Shown here: positions 53,799-63,000 of the stretch, in pieces
How positions within the stretch are numbered: position 1 is the stretch's first letter
Layout: every line of letters begins with the position of its first letter
Assembly (NCBI GenBank): GCA_964022665.1
Contig: CAXIDF010000016.1
Coordinates: 26,635-90,634 of the forward strand
Source of the DNA: Haliea sp964022665
GTDB lineage: Bacteria > Pseudomonadota > Gammaproteobacteria > Pseudomonadales > Halieaceae
DNA length: 64,000 nt
Direction of reading: 5' to 3'
The notes under the pieces: generated by a model
Told to the model about the DNA's origin: nothing
The model's input: only the letters and a program-made list of their open reading frames with translations
Database searches by the model: none
Position numbers and translations under genes: made by a program

Positions 53799-54857
53799 CT
53801 ACTCGGCCGGCGGGTAGCTTATGTAACCCTCGGGGCCCGGCGTATAGAGCGCATTGATGTCGAACTTGGCCAGCGGCAGCTTCCGCTCGTGGCGGGCTAC
53901 CAGGTCCGGATTGGCGATGTAGGGTCGCCCGAATGATACGGCTTGCAGCTCACCGGCGGAGACGGCGGCGTCAGCCTCATCCAGCGAAAAGCTTTCATTG
54001 CCAATCAATCGGCCGCCGAAATGCCTGGCGGCCAGCGCCAGATTGTCCACCGGCCCCTTGGGCATGCGAATCACGTGCAGGTACGCCAGCCCCAGGGTGG
54101 CGGCCTGCCCCAGCAGGTAGTCGAAGGTTTCCTCGGGATTGGCATCGGCCAGATCATTGAAGGGGTTTCCCGGGCAGATGCGCATACCCACCCGATCGGC
54201 CCCGGCCACGTCCGCCATGGCCTGCAGCGCCTGCAGCGCGAAACGCGCACGATTCTCCACGCTGCCGCCGTAGGCATCAGTGCGCTGGTTGCTGCCGGTC
54301 GAGAGGAACTGCGCAGGCAGGTAGCCACTGGTGCAATGCAGCTCAACGCCGTCAAAGCCCGCCTCCAGCGCCCTGCGCGTTGCCTCGCGGTACTCGTCGA
54401 TGACCTCAGCAATTTGCGCCACCTCGAGTGCCAGTGGTTGGTCGATATCCTGCATCGCCGCGACATCGGCATACATCTTCGCTTTGGCCGCGAGTGCAGA
54501 CGGCGCGATGGTTTCGCTGCCAGCAGGCTTGTTGTGATGGCTGGCCACTCGGCCTACGTGCATGATCTGGGCAACAATGCAGCCGCCTTCCGCATGCACG
54601 GCGTCGGTGACGCCCCGCCAGCCTGCCACCTGCGCGTCGGTAAAAATGCCCGGTGTGCGGCAGTAACCCAGGCCATTGGCGCTGGGCGCGATGCCTTCGG
54701 ATACGATCAGGCCGGCGCTGGCACGCTGTCGATAGTATTCCGCCATCAACGCATTGGGCATGGCAGCGGCATCTGAGCGGCTGCGCGTCATGGGCGCCAT
54801 GACGATACGATTGCGCAGGCGCAGCGCGCCCAGTTCCAGGGGGGTCAGCAGGTTCAC
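53799..54857 (-). CDS. Old Yellow Enzyme-type NADH:flavin oxidoreductase, with altered active-site motif
   Basis: A 352-aa FMN ene-reductase of the NemA/OYE group (RIVMAPMTRSRSD, HVGRVASHHN, SNQRTDAYGGSVENRARF, VSFGRPYIANPDL). The substrate-anchor pair, His-x-x-His or His-x-x-Asn in the family, here reads His174-Cys-Thr-Ser177. The second residue is thus Ser, so phenol or carbonyl binding may differ. It is the last gene of a three-gene leftward unit. Confidence 0.9.
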   Translation of the reverse strand: MNLLTPLELGALRLRNRIVMAPMTRSRSDAAAMPNALMAEYYRQRASAGLIVSEGIAPSANGLGYCRTPGIFTDAQVAGWRGVTDAVHAEGGCIVAQIMHVGRVASHHNKPAGSETIAPSALAAKAKMYADVAAMQDIDQPLALEVAQIAEVIDEYREATRRALEAGFDGVELHCTSGYLPAQFLSTGSNQRTDAYGGSVENRARFALQALQAMADVAGADRVGMRICPGNPFNDLADANPEETFDYLLGQAATLGLAYLHVIRMPKGPVDNLALAARHFGGRLIGNESFSLDEADAAVSAGELQAVSFGRPYIANPDLVARHERKLPLAKFDINALYTPGPEGYISYPPAE

Positions 54858-54865
54858 GGTTACTC

Positions 54866-55492
54866 CTAGCGTACGCGAATGCGCGGCTCTGCAGCCCCGC
54901 GACGCATGGTGGTCAGAAACTCATCCAGCGGCGCCGGCAAGGCCACCTCCGGTTCGTCTGTGGTGGGTGGGTTGGCCCAGAATTCCGCCCATGAGGGCCA
55001 CAGGTCATGATAGGCACCGTGGTAGGGCTCGCGGCCAGGCCAGCGCATTTTCATATCGCCGAGAGGTGGCTTGTTGAGGTCCGTCGCATACCAGTAGCAG
55101 GGCAGGCGGCGCCGAAACACCCAGCGCCCGTCGATACGTTCATAGTTATCCCAGTACAGCATTTGCATGATGACCCATTCAGGGCCGGTTTCATGCTCGT
55201 TCTTGGAATACACCACGCCCCGGGCGTGGTCCGCGTCATCGAACTCGATGATGTGGTTGCCCGTGTGGTGCGAAGTCCCGGTGAACTGCAACCGCAGGGT
55301 ATCGTCCAGCCAACGCTTGAGGTGCGAGCGGCCTACCTTGTCACGGCTCACACGGATGTCCGGCGCAAACAGGTTGACGTGCGCATCCAGATCGCGCATG
55401 TCCAGTGAGAGGGCGTACTGGGCGACCAGCTGGCGAATGGCGTCAAGCGACTCCAGGCGGTCAATGCGCTGCAGCAGGGATTCCTCGCTCAT
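54866..55492 (-). CDS. SnoaL-like (NTF2-fold) protein
   Basis: A 208-aa NTF2-superfamily protein (RIDRLESLDAIRQLVAQYAL, then LQFTGTSHHTGNH and DGRWVFRRR). Members are hydratases, isomerases or aromatic dioxygenase small subunits, or non-catalytic partners. It sits between SDR and OYE genes in one operon, consistent with catabolism. Reaction unknown. Confidence 0.85.
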   Translation of the reverse strand: MSEESLLQRIDRLESLDAIRQLVAQYALSLDMRDLDAHVNLFAPDIRVSRDKVGRSHLKRWLDDTLRLQFTGTSHHTGNHIIEFDDADHARGVVYSKNEHETGPEWVIMQMLYWDNYERIDGRWVFRRRLPCYWYATDLNKPPLGDMKMRWPGREPYHGAYHDLWPSWAEFWANPPTTDEPEVALPAPLDEFLTTMRRGAAEPRIRVR

Positions 55493-55496
55493 GCGC

Positions 55497-56270
55497 CTAC
55501 TCCCAGCTCGCCGTGCCAGCGTTCAATTCGGCAACCCGGCCGCCATCAACCACCAGCTCCGTACCGGTGATATAGGACGCCTCATCACTGGCCAGGAACA
55601 GAATGGCATTGGCACACTCGCGCGGATCGCCAATACGACCTACAGGAATTGATTTGGCAGTGGCATCACGGGAGGCATCGTCAGGGAGCACTGCCTCGGT
55701 AGGCGGGGTCAGGAATGCGCCGGGGATGACCGTATTCACACGAATGCCCTTCTTGCCCCACTCCATCGCTGCGTTGCGTGAGAGTCCGATCATCGCAGCC
55801 TTGGCGGCACTGTAGCCCGCCGTTGCGGGTGAGCCGCGCAGGCCACAGACTGAGGACACATTGACCACCGCGCCGCGATTGGCCTTGAGCTGTGCATAGG
55901 CCTCGCGCATCAGGAACATGGCACCGTCGAGTGAGACGATGAAATTCTGGCGCCAGGCTTTGGTGTCGTGGTTGGCGAGCATCCCCGGCACCATTAACAC
56001 GGCGTTGTTCACCACGATGTCGAGGCGACCAAAAGCCTCAACTGTGCTGGCCACGAGCGCCTGCACCGCGTCTTCGTTAGCGATATCGGTCGGGCAGACC
56101 AGTGCCCTGCCGCCTGCGGCTTCGATGGTCGCGGCCACCGCGGCAAGCTTGTCCTGACTGCGCGCTGCGAGAACCACCGCGGCGCCTTCCTCGGCAAATC
56201 GCAGCGCCGTTGCTGCCCCGATGCCCTGCCCTGCTCCGGTGATAATGGCGACCTTGCCTTGCAATCTCAT
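55497..56270 (-). CDS. short-chain dehydrogenase/reductase
   Basis: A 257-aa classical SDR (TGAGQGIGAAT, NNAVL, NVSSVCGLRG, YSAAKAA). The ATG at 56270 opens the Rossmann fold. It begins the leftward unit with the SnoaL-like and OYE genes and diverges from the Rieske oxygenase gene. Confidence 0.92.
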   Translation of the reverse strand: MRLQGKVAIITGAGQGIGAATALRFAEEGAAVVLAARSQDKLAAVAATIEAAGGRALVCPTDIANEDAVQALVASTVEAFGRLDIVVNNAVLMVPGMLANHDTKAWRQNFIVSLDGAMFLMREAYAQLKANRGAVVNVSSVCGLRGSPATAGYSAAKAAMIGLSRNAAMEWGKKGIRVNTVIPGAFLTPPTEAVLPDDASRDATAKSIPVGRIGDPRECANAILFLASDEASYITGTELVVDGGRVAELNAGTASWE

Positions 56271-56504
56271 GTGCGTACCCCAGCAATTAAAATCGTCGGC
56301 CAGCTTAGGCAGCACGAGGCCCAACGGTCAACCTTGGCCGTGGCGCGAATTCAGGCCTGAACACGCACCCGGGACGAATAGCGGCATGGGTACAATTATT
56401 TACTCCGGTAACGTTTCAGACAGAATTTGCAAGTCATACCAATCGCCGCGCGGCTGCCGTAGAGTGGCTTCGACTCGCCAACCCTGCTCTCTCGGAGACT
56501 TTTT

Positions 56505-57518
56505 ATGAGCCAACGTATCCCCATGCCAATGCCCCTGGGCTGGTTCCAGGTCGCCTATTCCCACGAGCTGGCCGCTGCCACGTCCATGCCGCTGCACTAC
56601 TTCGACACCGACCTGGTGCTGTTCCGGACCGAAAGTGGTGAAGCAAAAGTGCTCAATGCCTATTGCCCGCACATGGGCGCCCATCTCGGTTACGGCATTC
56701 GCGGCCAGGCCGGCGGCGGCTCCGAGGTGCGCGGCGACTCCATCGTCTGCCCTTTCCACGGCTGGGCCTATAACGGTGAGGGACAGTGTACCGATGTCCC
56801 CTATGCCACGAATCTCCCACCCAAGATTGCGCGCGGCGAACAGGTCATCCGGCCGTGGCCGGTGCGCGAGCTGAATCAGGTGATCTACGTCTGGTACCAC
56901 CCCGAAGGTGAAGCCCCCTCCTTCGAGCCGGAGCTGATCGAGGAAGCTGCTGCCGGTAACGATGCCTGGGGCAGCTTCAAGATCCATACCTGGGACATCG
57001 AGACGCATATGCAGGAAATCGGCGAGAACGCCGTGGATTCCGCGCACTTCCTGTACGTGCACGGCACCCAGAATATTCCAACGCCCGAATTCATGACCTT
57101 CGAAGGGGTGCGCCGTGCGGGCAAGCTGGTGAGCAAGATGGCCACGCCACGCGGGGAGATCACCGGCATCATTGAAAACAGCAATAATGGCCCCGGTCAG
57201 GCGACAGTGCGTTTCAGTGGCATCTGCGACACCGTGCTGATGGCCAACCTCACCCCCGTCGACCAGGAAAACAGCCGCGCGTTCTACGCGTTCATCCAGA
57301 AAAAGGTGGACGGCAAGGAACAAACCGGCGGTGTATCCGATGCTATCGTCAAGGACATCTGCAAACAGATGGAAGAAGACCGCATCATCTGGCGCCAGAA
57401 ACAGTACTTCGAAAAACCTATGCTATGCGATAACGATGGCCCCTTCGCCAAGTTCCGCAAGTGGTATGCGCAGTTCTACACCACTGACAGCTGGCGCCCA
57501 ACGGCGGGGGATCGCTAG
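56505..57518 (+). CDS. Rieske non-heme iron oxygenase (KshA/DAF-36-like)
   Basis: A 337-aa oxygenase. The Rieske cluster motif is CPHMGAHLGYG and CPFHGWAYN, and the mononuclear iron site is DSAHFLYVHG preceded by Asn. Its length and N-terminus (GWFQVAYSHEL) resemble 3-ketosteroid 9-alpha-hydroxylase and cholesterol 7-desaturase groups more than benzoate dioxygenases. No reductase gene is adjacent. It overlaps the convergent carrier gene by four bases. Confidence 0.9.
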   Translation: MSQRIPMPMPLGWFQVAYSHELAAATSMPLHYFDTDLVLFRTESGEAKVLNAYCPHMGAHLGYGIRGQAGGGSEVRGDSIVCPFHGWAYNGEGQCTDVPYATNLPPKIARGEQVIRPWPVRELNQVIYVWYHPEGEAPSFEPELIEEAAAGNDAWGSFKIHTWDIETHMQEIGENAVDSAHFLYVHGTQNIPTPEFMTFEGVRRAGKLVSKMATPRGEITGIIENSNNGPGQATVRFSGICDTVLMANLTPVDQENSRAFYAFIQKKVDGKEQTGGVSDAIVKDICKQMEEDRIIWRQKQYFEKPMLCDNDGPFAKFRKWYAQFYTTDSWRPTAGDR

Positions 57519-59239
57519 AAGGGAAAGACCTTCGGCAGCAACCAGAGCACCGTGGCCGAATAGGCCAGCGACACCGGCAAGCCGCTGCGACAGTAATCGC
57601 GCAGCGTATAGCCCCCGAGGTTCTGCACCATCAGGTTGGTGGTGTAACCATAGGGGGTCAGGAAGCTGGCGCTGGCGCCGTAAGCCACGGCCATCACGAA
57701 AGGCAGCGGATTAACGCCCAGGCTTTCGGCGATACCAAAGGCAATGGGAAAGCTGAGGGCTGCCGCGGCGTTGTTGGTCATCACCTCGGTCAGCAACAGT
57801 GCGCCGAGGTAAATACAGGCCATGGCGACCCAGGGGCCCAACACCGTCAGCTGCCCCTGCAACCCGTCGGCAAGCAGCGCGACCAGTCCCGAGTTGGTCA
57901 GCGCCTGCGACAGCGTCAGCGCCGAGGTGATAATCAACCAGATTTCGAACGGAAAACGCCGGCGCAGCTCCGAACCCCGCACCAGACCCAGGCCCAGCAT
58001 ACACACCAACAGCAGCGCCAGGCCCTTGATGAGGGGCAACAGCTCCAGCGCGGACAACACCACCACCCCTGCCAGCAGCAGCGTCACGAATACATTCTGC
58101 AGCGCGGTGATCTTGGAGGCGCCAACCGCTTCGTCCACAACCACGAAATTCTTGTCGAGGTTCTTGCGCTCGTTGAAATCCGGGCCGGTCGCGAGCATGA
58201 GGTTGTCACCGGCTGCAATGGTGATATTGCCCAGCTTGCCCGACAGGCGCTTGCCACCCCGGCGCATACCCACCACGGCGGCGTCGAACAGTGAGCGGAA
58301 GCCGGATTCCTTGATGGTCTTGCCTTCGATGGCGGCATTGGGCATGACAATCACCTCCACCATGTTTTCCCGCAGCAGCCCCTCGTCCACCGCAAACAGG
58401 TGCAGCCCATCAAAACTGTCAAGGGCATTGAGTTGAGTGATGTCTCCGGAGAAGATCAGCTTGTCGCCGGCCTCGATGAACTCGGTCGGCGCAACCGGTG
58501 AGATCAGATGCTCCGCGCGCACGATCTCCACCAGAAACAGCGCATCCAGCTCGCGCAAGCCATTTTCTGCAAGCGTTTTGCCCACCAGGCTGGACTGCGC
58601 CGACACCTCGGCCTCAATCACGTACTCGGCGACCGGTACCGGGTCGCTGCTGCTGGAGGGCAGCAAGCGTGCCGAAAACAACAGCGCCAGCAGCCCTGCG
58701 CTGGCCGCAGCCAGGCCCACGGGCAAAAAGTCAAAAAACGCCAGCCCTGAGCCGGTGGCATCCTCCAGAAAGCTGCTTACGATCAGGTTGGTAGACGTGC
58801 CGATCAGGGTCAGCGTGCCGCCCAGAATGGCAGCGTAGGACAGGGGAATGAGCAAACGGGACGCCGGATGGTGGCGGTTGGCGCGCACCGTGGTGGTGAG
58901 TGTGGCCACCACGGCCGTGTTGTTCACAAAGGCTGAGAACAGTGCCGTTACCCCGCCCAGCCGCAACAGGCTCAGCACATAACTGGGTGAAATCAGCTGC
59001 CCCGACAGACGGTTCAACCAGGACAGTTTTTCCAGGCCGATGGACACCAGCAACAGCAGCATCAAGGTCACGAGACCCGTATTGGTTGCCTTCTCCAACA
59101 TCTGCGATGTCTCGACCAGGCCGAGGAAATAAGCGGCAAGCATGGCGCCGACAAAAATCTTCGATGCCGCCCAACCGGAAAAAATCAGGCCGCCCAGCAA
59201 CCCGAGGAACAACAGGGAAATCAGAATCTGGTCAATCAT
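57515..59239 (-). CDS. SLC13/DASS-family carrier with two TrkA-C domains
   Basis: A 574-aa anion carrier: membrane helices at both ends and two cytoplasmic TrkA-C (RCK_C) domains in the middle (residues about 200-370). The DASS-type NTAVVATLTT and later MTNNAAAALSFPIAF hairpins are visible. Related proteins import sulfate or similar anions. The ATG at 59239 begins the first helix; 13 residues upstream look spurious. Stand-alone gene, convergent with the Rieske gene. Confidence 0.9.
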   Translation of the reverse strand: MIDQILISLLFLGLLGGLIFSGWAASKIFVGAMLAAYFLGLVETSQMLEKATNTGLVTLMLLLLVSIGLEKLSWLNRLSGQLISPSYVLSLLRLGGVTALFSAFVNNTAVVATLTTTVRANRHHPASRLLIPLSYAAILGGTLTLIGTSTNLIVSSFLEDATGSGLAFFDFLPVGLAAASAGLLALLFSARLLPSSSSDPVPVAEYVIEAEVSAQSSLVGKTLAENGLRELDALFLVEIVRAEHLISPVAPTEFIEAGDKLIFSGDITQLNALDSFDGLHLFAVDEGLLRENMVEVIVMPNAAIEGKTIKESGFRSLFDAAVVGMRRGGKRLSGKLGNITIAAGDNLMLATGPDFNERKNLDKNFVVVDEAVGASKITALQNVFVTLLLAGVVVLSALELLPLIKGLALLLVCMLGLGLVRGSELRRRFPFEIWLIITSALTLSQALTNSGLVALLADGLQGQLTVLGPWVAMACIYLGALLLTEVMTNNAAAALSFPIAFGIAESLGVNPLPFVMAVAYGASASFLTPYGYTTNLMVQNLGGYTLRDYCRSGLPVSLAYSATVLWLLPKVFPF

Positions 59240-59331
59240 CAGGGCGTATCCAGCCACCGCAGCCAACTTGGCGCACAAGCATACGTGCTACGCCTGCGAG
59301 GGAACAGGTCCATTGGGTGCTTCCTGTGCAC

Positions 59332-61266
59332 TCAGGGTGTCGTCGGCTGGTACCAGACGGGCGAACTCCAGGCGCGCTCCTGTACGACCGGGCGATGCTC
59401 GGCGGCACAGCAGCCCTCGAATCCCTCGCCAATGGTTTCCGGCCGGCTGCAATCCACGCCGCCGGCCACGCAAAGACGCTGGCTCCAGCGACAGCTGGGA
59501 TTCTCGACAACCCGACTGTAGTAAAAAGCGCGTTGCGTGGGGTCGAAATCAGGATCACTCCATACCGTACACAGGCGCGCATGCCCGCTGCCTCCCGTGG
59601 CGCAACTGGCGGTATCCACGGTGCCGCGGGACTCTGCGTCACCCACCGCGTCGTACACGCGTTCATGGCGCTCGCCGTCGGCGTCCAACCACCCTTTCAC
59701 CACCTGAATTTTCTGCAGCGGCAAACCGGGCTCGGCGCCAGCGCCGGCGTCCTGCTGGGCTGCCAGCAACAACGTCATCGCTGCGCCAACCGGTGCGGGG
59801 CCGAGATCGGCGCCCATCGGCACGGCGCGCGCATAGCCCTGCGCCGCCATATCAGGTGCTGCACACAGGGCGGGCTCCAGGTCGAAGCCCGCGAACAGGC
59901 GGCTGACGATGCGCGGCCCGCTGGTACCGTAGACTTCGCGGCGCTGCATGGCCGTAAACAGCGCATCGCGCGTATTCTGCTCTGCCCAGACTACCGCCAG
60001 CCCACCCGGGTTGTACTCCAGTTTGTCTGGCAGCCCGGGGGGCACGGCTTTCAGCGCGGGCACGCCGTCTCCCCCGTGCCCGAGAAAGTCCGCTTCAGCG
60101 ACAGCGCCGGGCGCCCCCAGGTGAGTGTCGGTACTGGCGATCACACCAAAGCGAAAGGGGTTGATACCCGTTTGCGCCTGCTGCGAAAGTCCCTGCAGCC
60201 AGGTATCACGGAGAAAGCCGGTACCAGGCTGCGGCGGCGTATCAAAGCGGGCGATGTTATCCCGTGAAAGCTGCTCGAATGCACACAGTTCATCGCGGGT
60301 GGTGCCGGGGGCATAGAAACACTCCGAAGCACCCTTGTGCTGCATGATTTCCACCAGCGGCTCCATACGCTGGCGCTGTGCGGCATAATCCGCATCCAGG
60401 GGGCTGCCATCAGCGCGCTGCAGGGGAAACATCTGCCCCGCACTCAGATTCGAGTTGTGTGGAATGACCAGGGCTTCACAACCGCTGTCGCTGTCGTTGC
60501 AATCGTTCTCAAGCGCATCCCACAGCAGGGTCTCGCCCGGGGTATCGATGTAGCTCGCGGGGAGCTCGGGCACCTGCGCGTTGCGAAACACCACGTTGCG
60601 GTGCAGATTGCCACCGGTTGCGGGGGCCACACCGGTCCACTCATAACCGACAAAGGTCGTGAATGCGCAGGCGCTGCTGCGGTCATAATGGGCTTCCGCC
60701 GCATCACGCATTTCCTGCCAGGGCGCCAGCGCTGCCGCGTCGCAGAGCTCGCCTTCGTCTCCACAGAGCCCGAGGTGCGAGGCCCGCATCGCTGCCATGT
60801 AGTTGAACAGGTAGAAGGCACCGCGAGGCCAGGCACGGTAGAACCGGCACTGCCAGCTGTTGTGGCCCGTCACAGCCGGGTTGTTGCACATTTCGACTTC
60901 GCCAATCAGTTCAGCGTGATCTGACACCATGGCAAAGTCCAGCGGACGGGCCAGCTGCAGGGAACGCTGTGCCTTGCCGTCGGCACTCCAGGGCTGCACG
61001 CCGATGCGTTCACCCTGGGCAAATTGATAGGCCTGCGCCGGCGTGGTTTGCGTACCCTGTGTGCTGGCGTCAAGTGAGTAGCGGGTGTGCACATGCAGGT
61101 CACCAAAAAACGGCCGCTTAGCGGAGGTGAAGTGATCGCAGCGCTCACGCGCCTCCGTCTCGCTGCTGGCAGACAACTGACTACTTGCCCCCAACAACAA
61201 CAGTGCCAGCAGTGTTACTACAACATTGCCCGATGTCATCTGTCGCACGCGGTGTTCCCCCATCAA
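59332..61266 (-). CDS. secreted DUF3604 protein (PHP-like)
   Basis: A 644-aa protein with a signal peptide and a DUF3604 domain. The N-terminal PHP-like metal motifs FGDLHVHTRYSLDA and DFAMVSDHAEL are intact, so a metallohydrolase activity is possible. An ATG at 61239 gives a shorter signal peptide. Members occur in many marine bacteria with no confirmed substrate. Stand-alone. Confidence 0.88.
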   Translation of the reverse strand: MMGEHRVRQMTSGNVVVTLLALLLLGASSQLSASSETEARERCDHFTSAKRPFFGDLHVHTRYSLDASTQGTQTTPAQAYQFAQGERIGVQPWSADGKAQRSLQLARPLDFAMVSDHAELIGEVEMCNNPAVTGHNSWQCRFYRAWPRGAFYLFNYMAAMRASHLGLCGDEGELCDAAALAPWQEMRDAAEAHYDRSSACAFTTFVGYEWTGVAPATGGNLHRNVVFRNAQVPELPASYIDTPGETLLWDALENDCNDSDSGCEALVIPHNSNLSAGQMFPLQRADGSPLDADYAAQRQRMEPLVEIMQHKGASECFYAPGTTRDELCAFEQLSRDNIARFDTPPQPGTGFLRDTWLQGLSQQAQTGINPFRFGVIASTDTHLGAPGAVAEADFLGHGGDGVPALKAVPPGLPDKLEYNPGGLAVVWAEQNTRDALFTAMQRREVYGTSGPRIVSRLFAGFDLEPALCAAPDMAAQGYARAVPMGADLGPAPVGAAMTLLLAAQQDAGAGAEPGLPLQKIQVVKGWLDADGERHERVYDAVGDAESRGTVDTASCATGGSGHARLCTVWSDPDFDPTQRAFYYSRVVENPSCRWSQRLCVAGGVDCSRPETIGEGFEGCCAAEHRPVVQERAWSSPVWYQPTTP

Positions 61267-61352
61267 AACCGGGCTTTACGATAGGGCCTGCCGGTATGGC
61301 GGGCAAACGGCATGTGCGCAGATATTGAACCGCGAGTGCCGAATTGAGGCAT

Positions 61353-61386
61353 AAAAAAACCCGCGACGTTGCCGGCGCGGGTTTTT
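61353..61386 (-). terminator. intrinsic terminator of the cold-shock gene
   Basis: A 6-bp GC stem (CCCGCG/CGCGGG) with a ten-base loop is followed, in the cold-shock transcript, by a run of seven U. Strong Rho-independent terminator just downstream of the gene. Confidence 0.88.
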
Positions 61387-61403
61387 GCAGAACAGCGTCG
61401 GGT

Positions 61404-61604
61404 TTACACGACGACGATGTTTTCTGCCTGCGGGCCTTTCTGGCCCTGCGTGATGTTGAACTCGACTTTCTGACCTTCGATCAGAGTCTTGAAGCCTGAG
61501 CCGGAGATAGCGCTGAAGTGCGCAAATACGTCCGGGCCTGATTCCTGCTCGATGAAGCCAAAGCCTTTAGTTTCGTTAAACCATTTTACGGTGCCGGTAG
61601 CCAT
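61404..61604 (-). CDS. cold-shock protein (CspA family)
   Basis: A 66-aa single cold-shock domain with RNP1 KGFGFIEQ and RNP2 VFAHFSA. It binds single-stranded RNA and DNA. AGGAA lies nine bases before the ATG, and a long leader precedes it, as usual for cold-regulated csp genes. Confidence 0.96.
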   Translation of the reverse strand: MATGTVKWFNETKGFGFIEQESGPDVFAHFSAISGSGFKTLIEGQKVEFNITQGQKGPQAENIVVV

Positions 61605-61716
61605 GTTGCGTTCCTGTATTTCAGGTAGAGATTAACCCTCGAAAGGGCGGTAAGGCTTGAGGTAGTGCAATTACTTATGAAAACAGGGACGAGGTACTAA
61701 CTGCGGACTTCGAAAT

Positions 61717-61746
61717 GGTATACATAAATAGGTGTAAAACGTTCAA
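61717..61746 (-). promoter_or_regulatory. candidate promoter of the cold-shock gene
   Basis: TTGAAC and TATACC separated by 18 bases form a plausible sigma-70 promoter on the minus strand. Initiation there would give a leader of about 105 bases, consistent with temperature-controlled csp mRNAs. Confidence 0.5.
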
Positions 61747-61787
61747 GCAGAACCGAGTATACACCACCGGAGCAAGCGGTCAACGGT

Positions 61788-62873
61788 TTATTGACCGGCT
61801 GAATGCCCACGACCGCTGCCTGCCGCAGTGCCACCGCCGCTATGTTGCGCGCGCCAAGCACCCGGCGTGACACCTTCCCAACGCCGGAACGCGCGCCTGA
61901 AGGTGGCCGCGTCGGCGAAACCCAGCTGCTGGCTGATATCCCCCACCGACGCATCCGCTTGCAGCAGCGCACGCCGCGCTGCACCGCGCAGGGCTTCCTC
62001 CCGCAATGCACGGTAGCCGGTACCCGCCGCATGCAGGCGCTGCCTGAATGTGGACAGGCTGAGGCCCAGCCCCCCGGCAAGCTGCGCCTGACTCGGCAGT
62101 GCAGCCCCCTGGCGCAGAGCCGCCGCGAGCAATGCGCTCACCTGCTCGGCCAGGGCGCGCCCGCGTGGACCAAATACATCGCAGGGAAAGTGGGTGAAAA
62201 ATGCCGGAAACTCCGCGGGCGTGCGCACTACCGGCAAAGCCAGGGCCTCGAGCGGGAAGTCCAGAGCGTATCCCTCCCCACCTGCCAGCACCGGGGCCTG
62301 GAACAGGCGCAGGAAAGGCAACACATCTTCACGCCGCACCGGCCCTATTCGCACCCGCTGTAGCGGCAGGTTGCGCCCCGCCAGCCACTGTAGCAATTGA
62401 AAGTAGGCAAACAACCCGGTGATGTCGACCAGGCTACTGGCACTGGTTACCCGCGGGCGCAGCGAATCCAGCCGGAAGGTGGCCCGCTCGCTATCGACTT
62501 CCAGGCCGATGCGCCCGGCGCGGGGGTGCAACAGGGCGGCAAACTGTGCGCAGAGCTGCACCGCCTCCTCCAGCGTTCCAGCCGACAGCGCCAGACGGCA
62601 CTGCAACTCCACTTCGCTGCGCGCCATCGGCCTGTGGCGCTGGGCTTCGCTCAAGCGGGCCTCCAGTCGCTGAATGGTCGAAAGGTACCAGGCGGTGAAT
62701 TGCGCGAGACTTTTGGGAGGGCGACGCAGGTCTGCAACATCTCCACTGTGTTTCAATTCTGCCGCGAGCAGATCGACCAATGGCGCGAAGGTATCGCTGG
62801 CCAGGCCACGCTGCCCGGGATGCGTTTCTGCGGGTGATTCAACCGGGCCAGCATTGTGGCGCGCGCGAACCAT
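61788..62873 (-). CDS. AraC-family transcriptional regulator
   Basis: A 361-aa regulator with an N-terminal Arabinose_bd-type domain and a C-terminal two-helix-turn-helix domain (LSLSTFRQRLHAAG, then VGDISQQLGFADAATFRRAFRRW). The ATG at 62873 has AAGGAGG seven bases upstream; an ATG ten codons earlier lacks one. It diverges from the monooxygenase gene and probably controls it through the inverted repeat between them. Confidence 0.92.
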   Translation of the reverse strand: MVRARHNAGPVESPAETHPGQRGLASDTFAPLVDLLAAELKHSGDVADLRRPPKSLAQFTAWYLSTIQRLEARLSEAQRHRPMARSEVELQCRLALSAGTLEEAVQLCAQFAALLHPRAGRIGLEVDSERATFRLDSLRPRVTSASSLVDITGLFAYFQLLQWLAGRNLPLQRVRIGPVRREDVLPFLRLFQAPVLAGGEGYALDFPLEALALPVVRTPAEFPAFFTHFPCDVFGPRGRALAEQVSALLAAALRQGAALPSQAQLAGGLGLSLSTFRQRLHAAGTGYRALREEALRGAARRALLQADASVGDISQQLGFADAATFRRAFRRWEGVTPGAWRAQHSGGGTAAGSGRGHSAGQ

Positions 62874-62903
62874 ATAAACCCTCCTTGCCGCGAGTACCAG
62901 CAC

Positions 62904-62931
62904 ATGTCATTTATGCATTATTTTATGACAT
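62904..62931. promoter_or_regulatory. candidate operator, inverted repeat ATGTCAT-N14-ATGACAT
   Basis: Perfect 7-bp arms separated by 14 bases, with centres 21 bp apart (two helical turns), lie between the AraC-type regulator and the monooxygenase. The AT-rich middle makes it a good regulator site overlapping both promoters. Confidence 0.6.
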
Positions 62932-63000
62932 TTAAGCCCCCCGGTGTAGACAAGGGATGGCGTAAGCTTCCGCTCACACTTCGTTGACGGATACAGTTTC

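Noticed and set aside
56505..57518. Naming the Rieske enzyme kshA
   Set aside because: The family resemblance is by eye, no kshB reductase is adjacent, and related desaturases and hydroxylases share the motifs.
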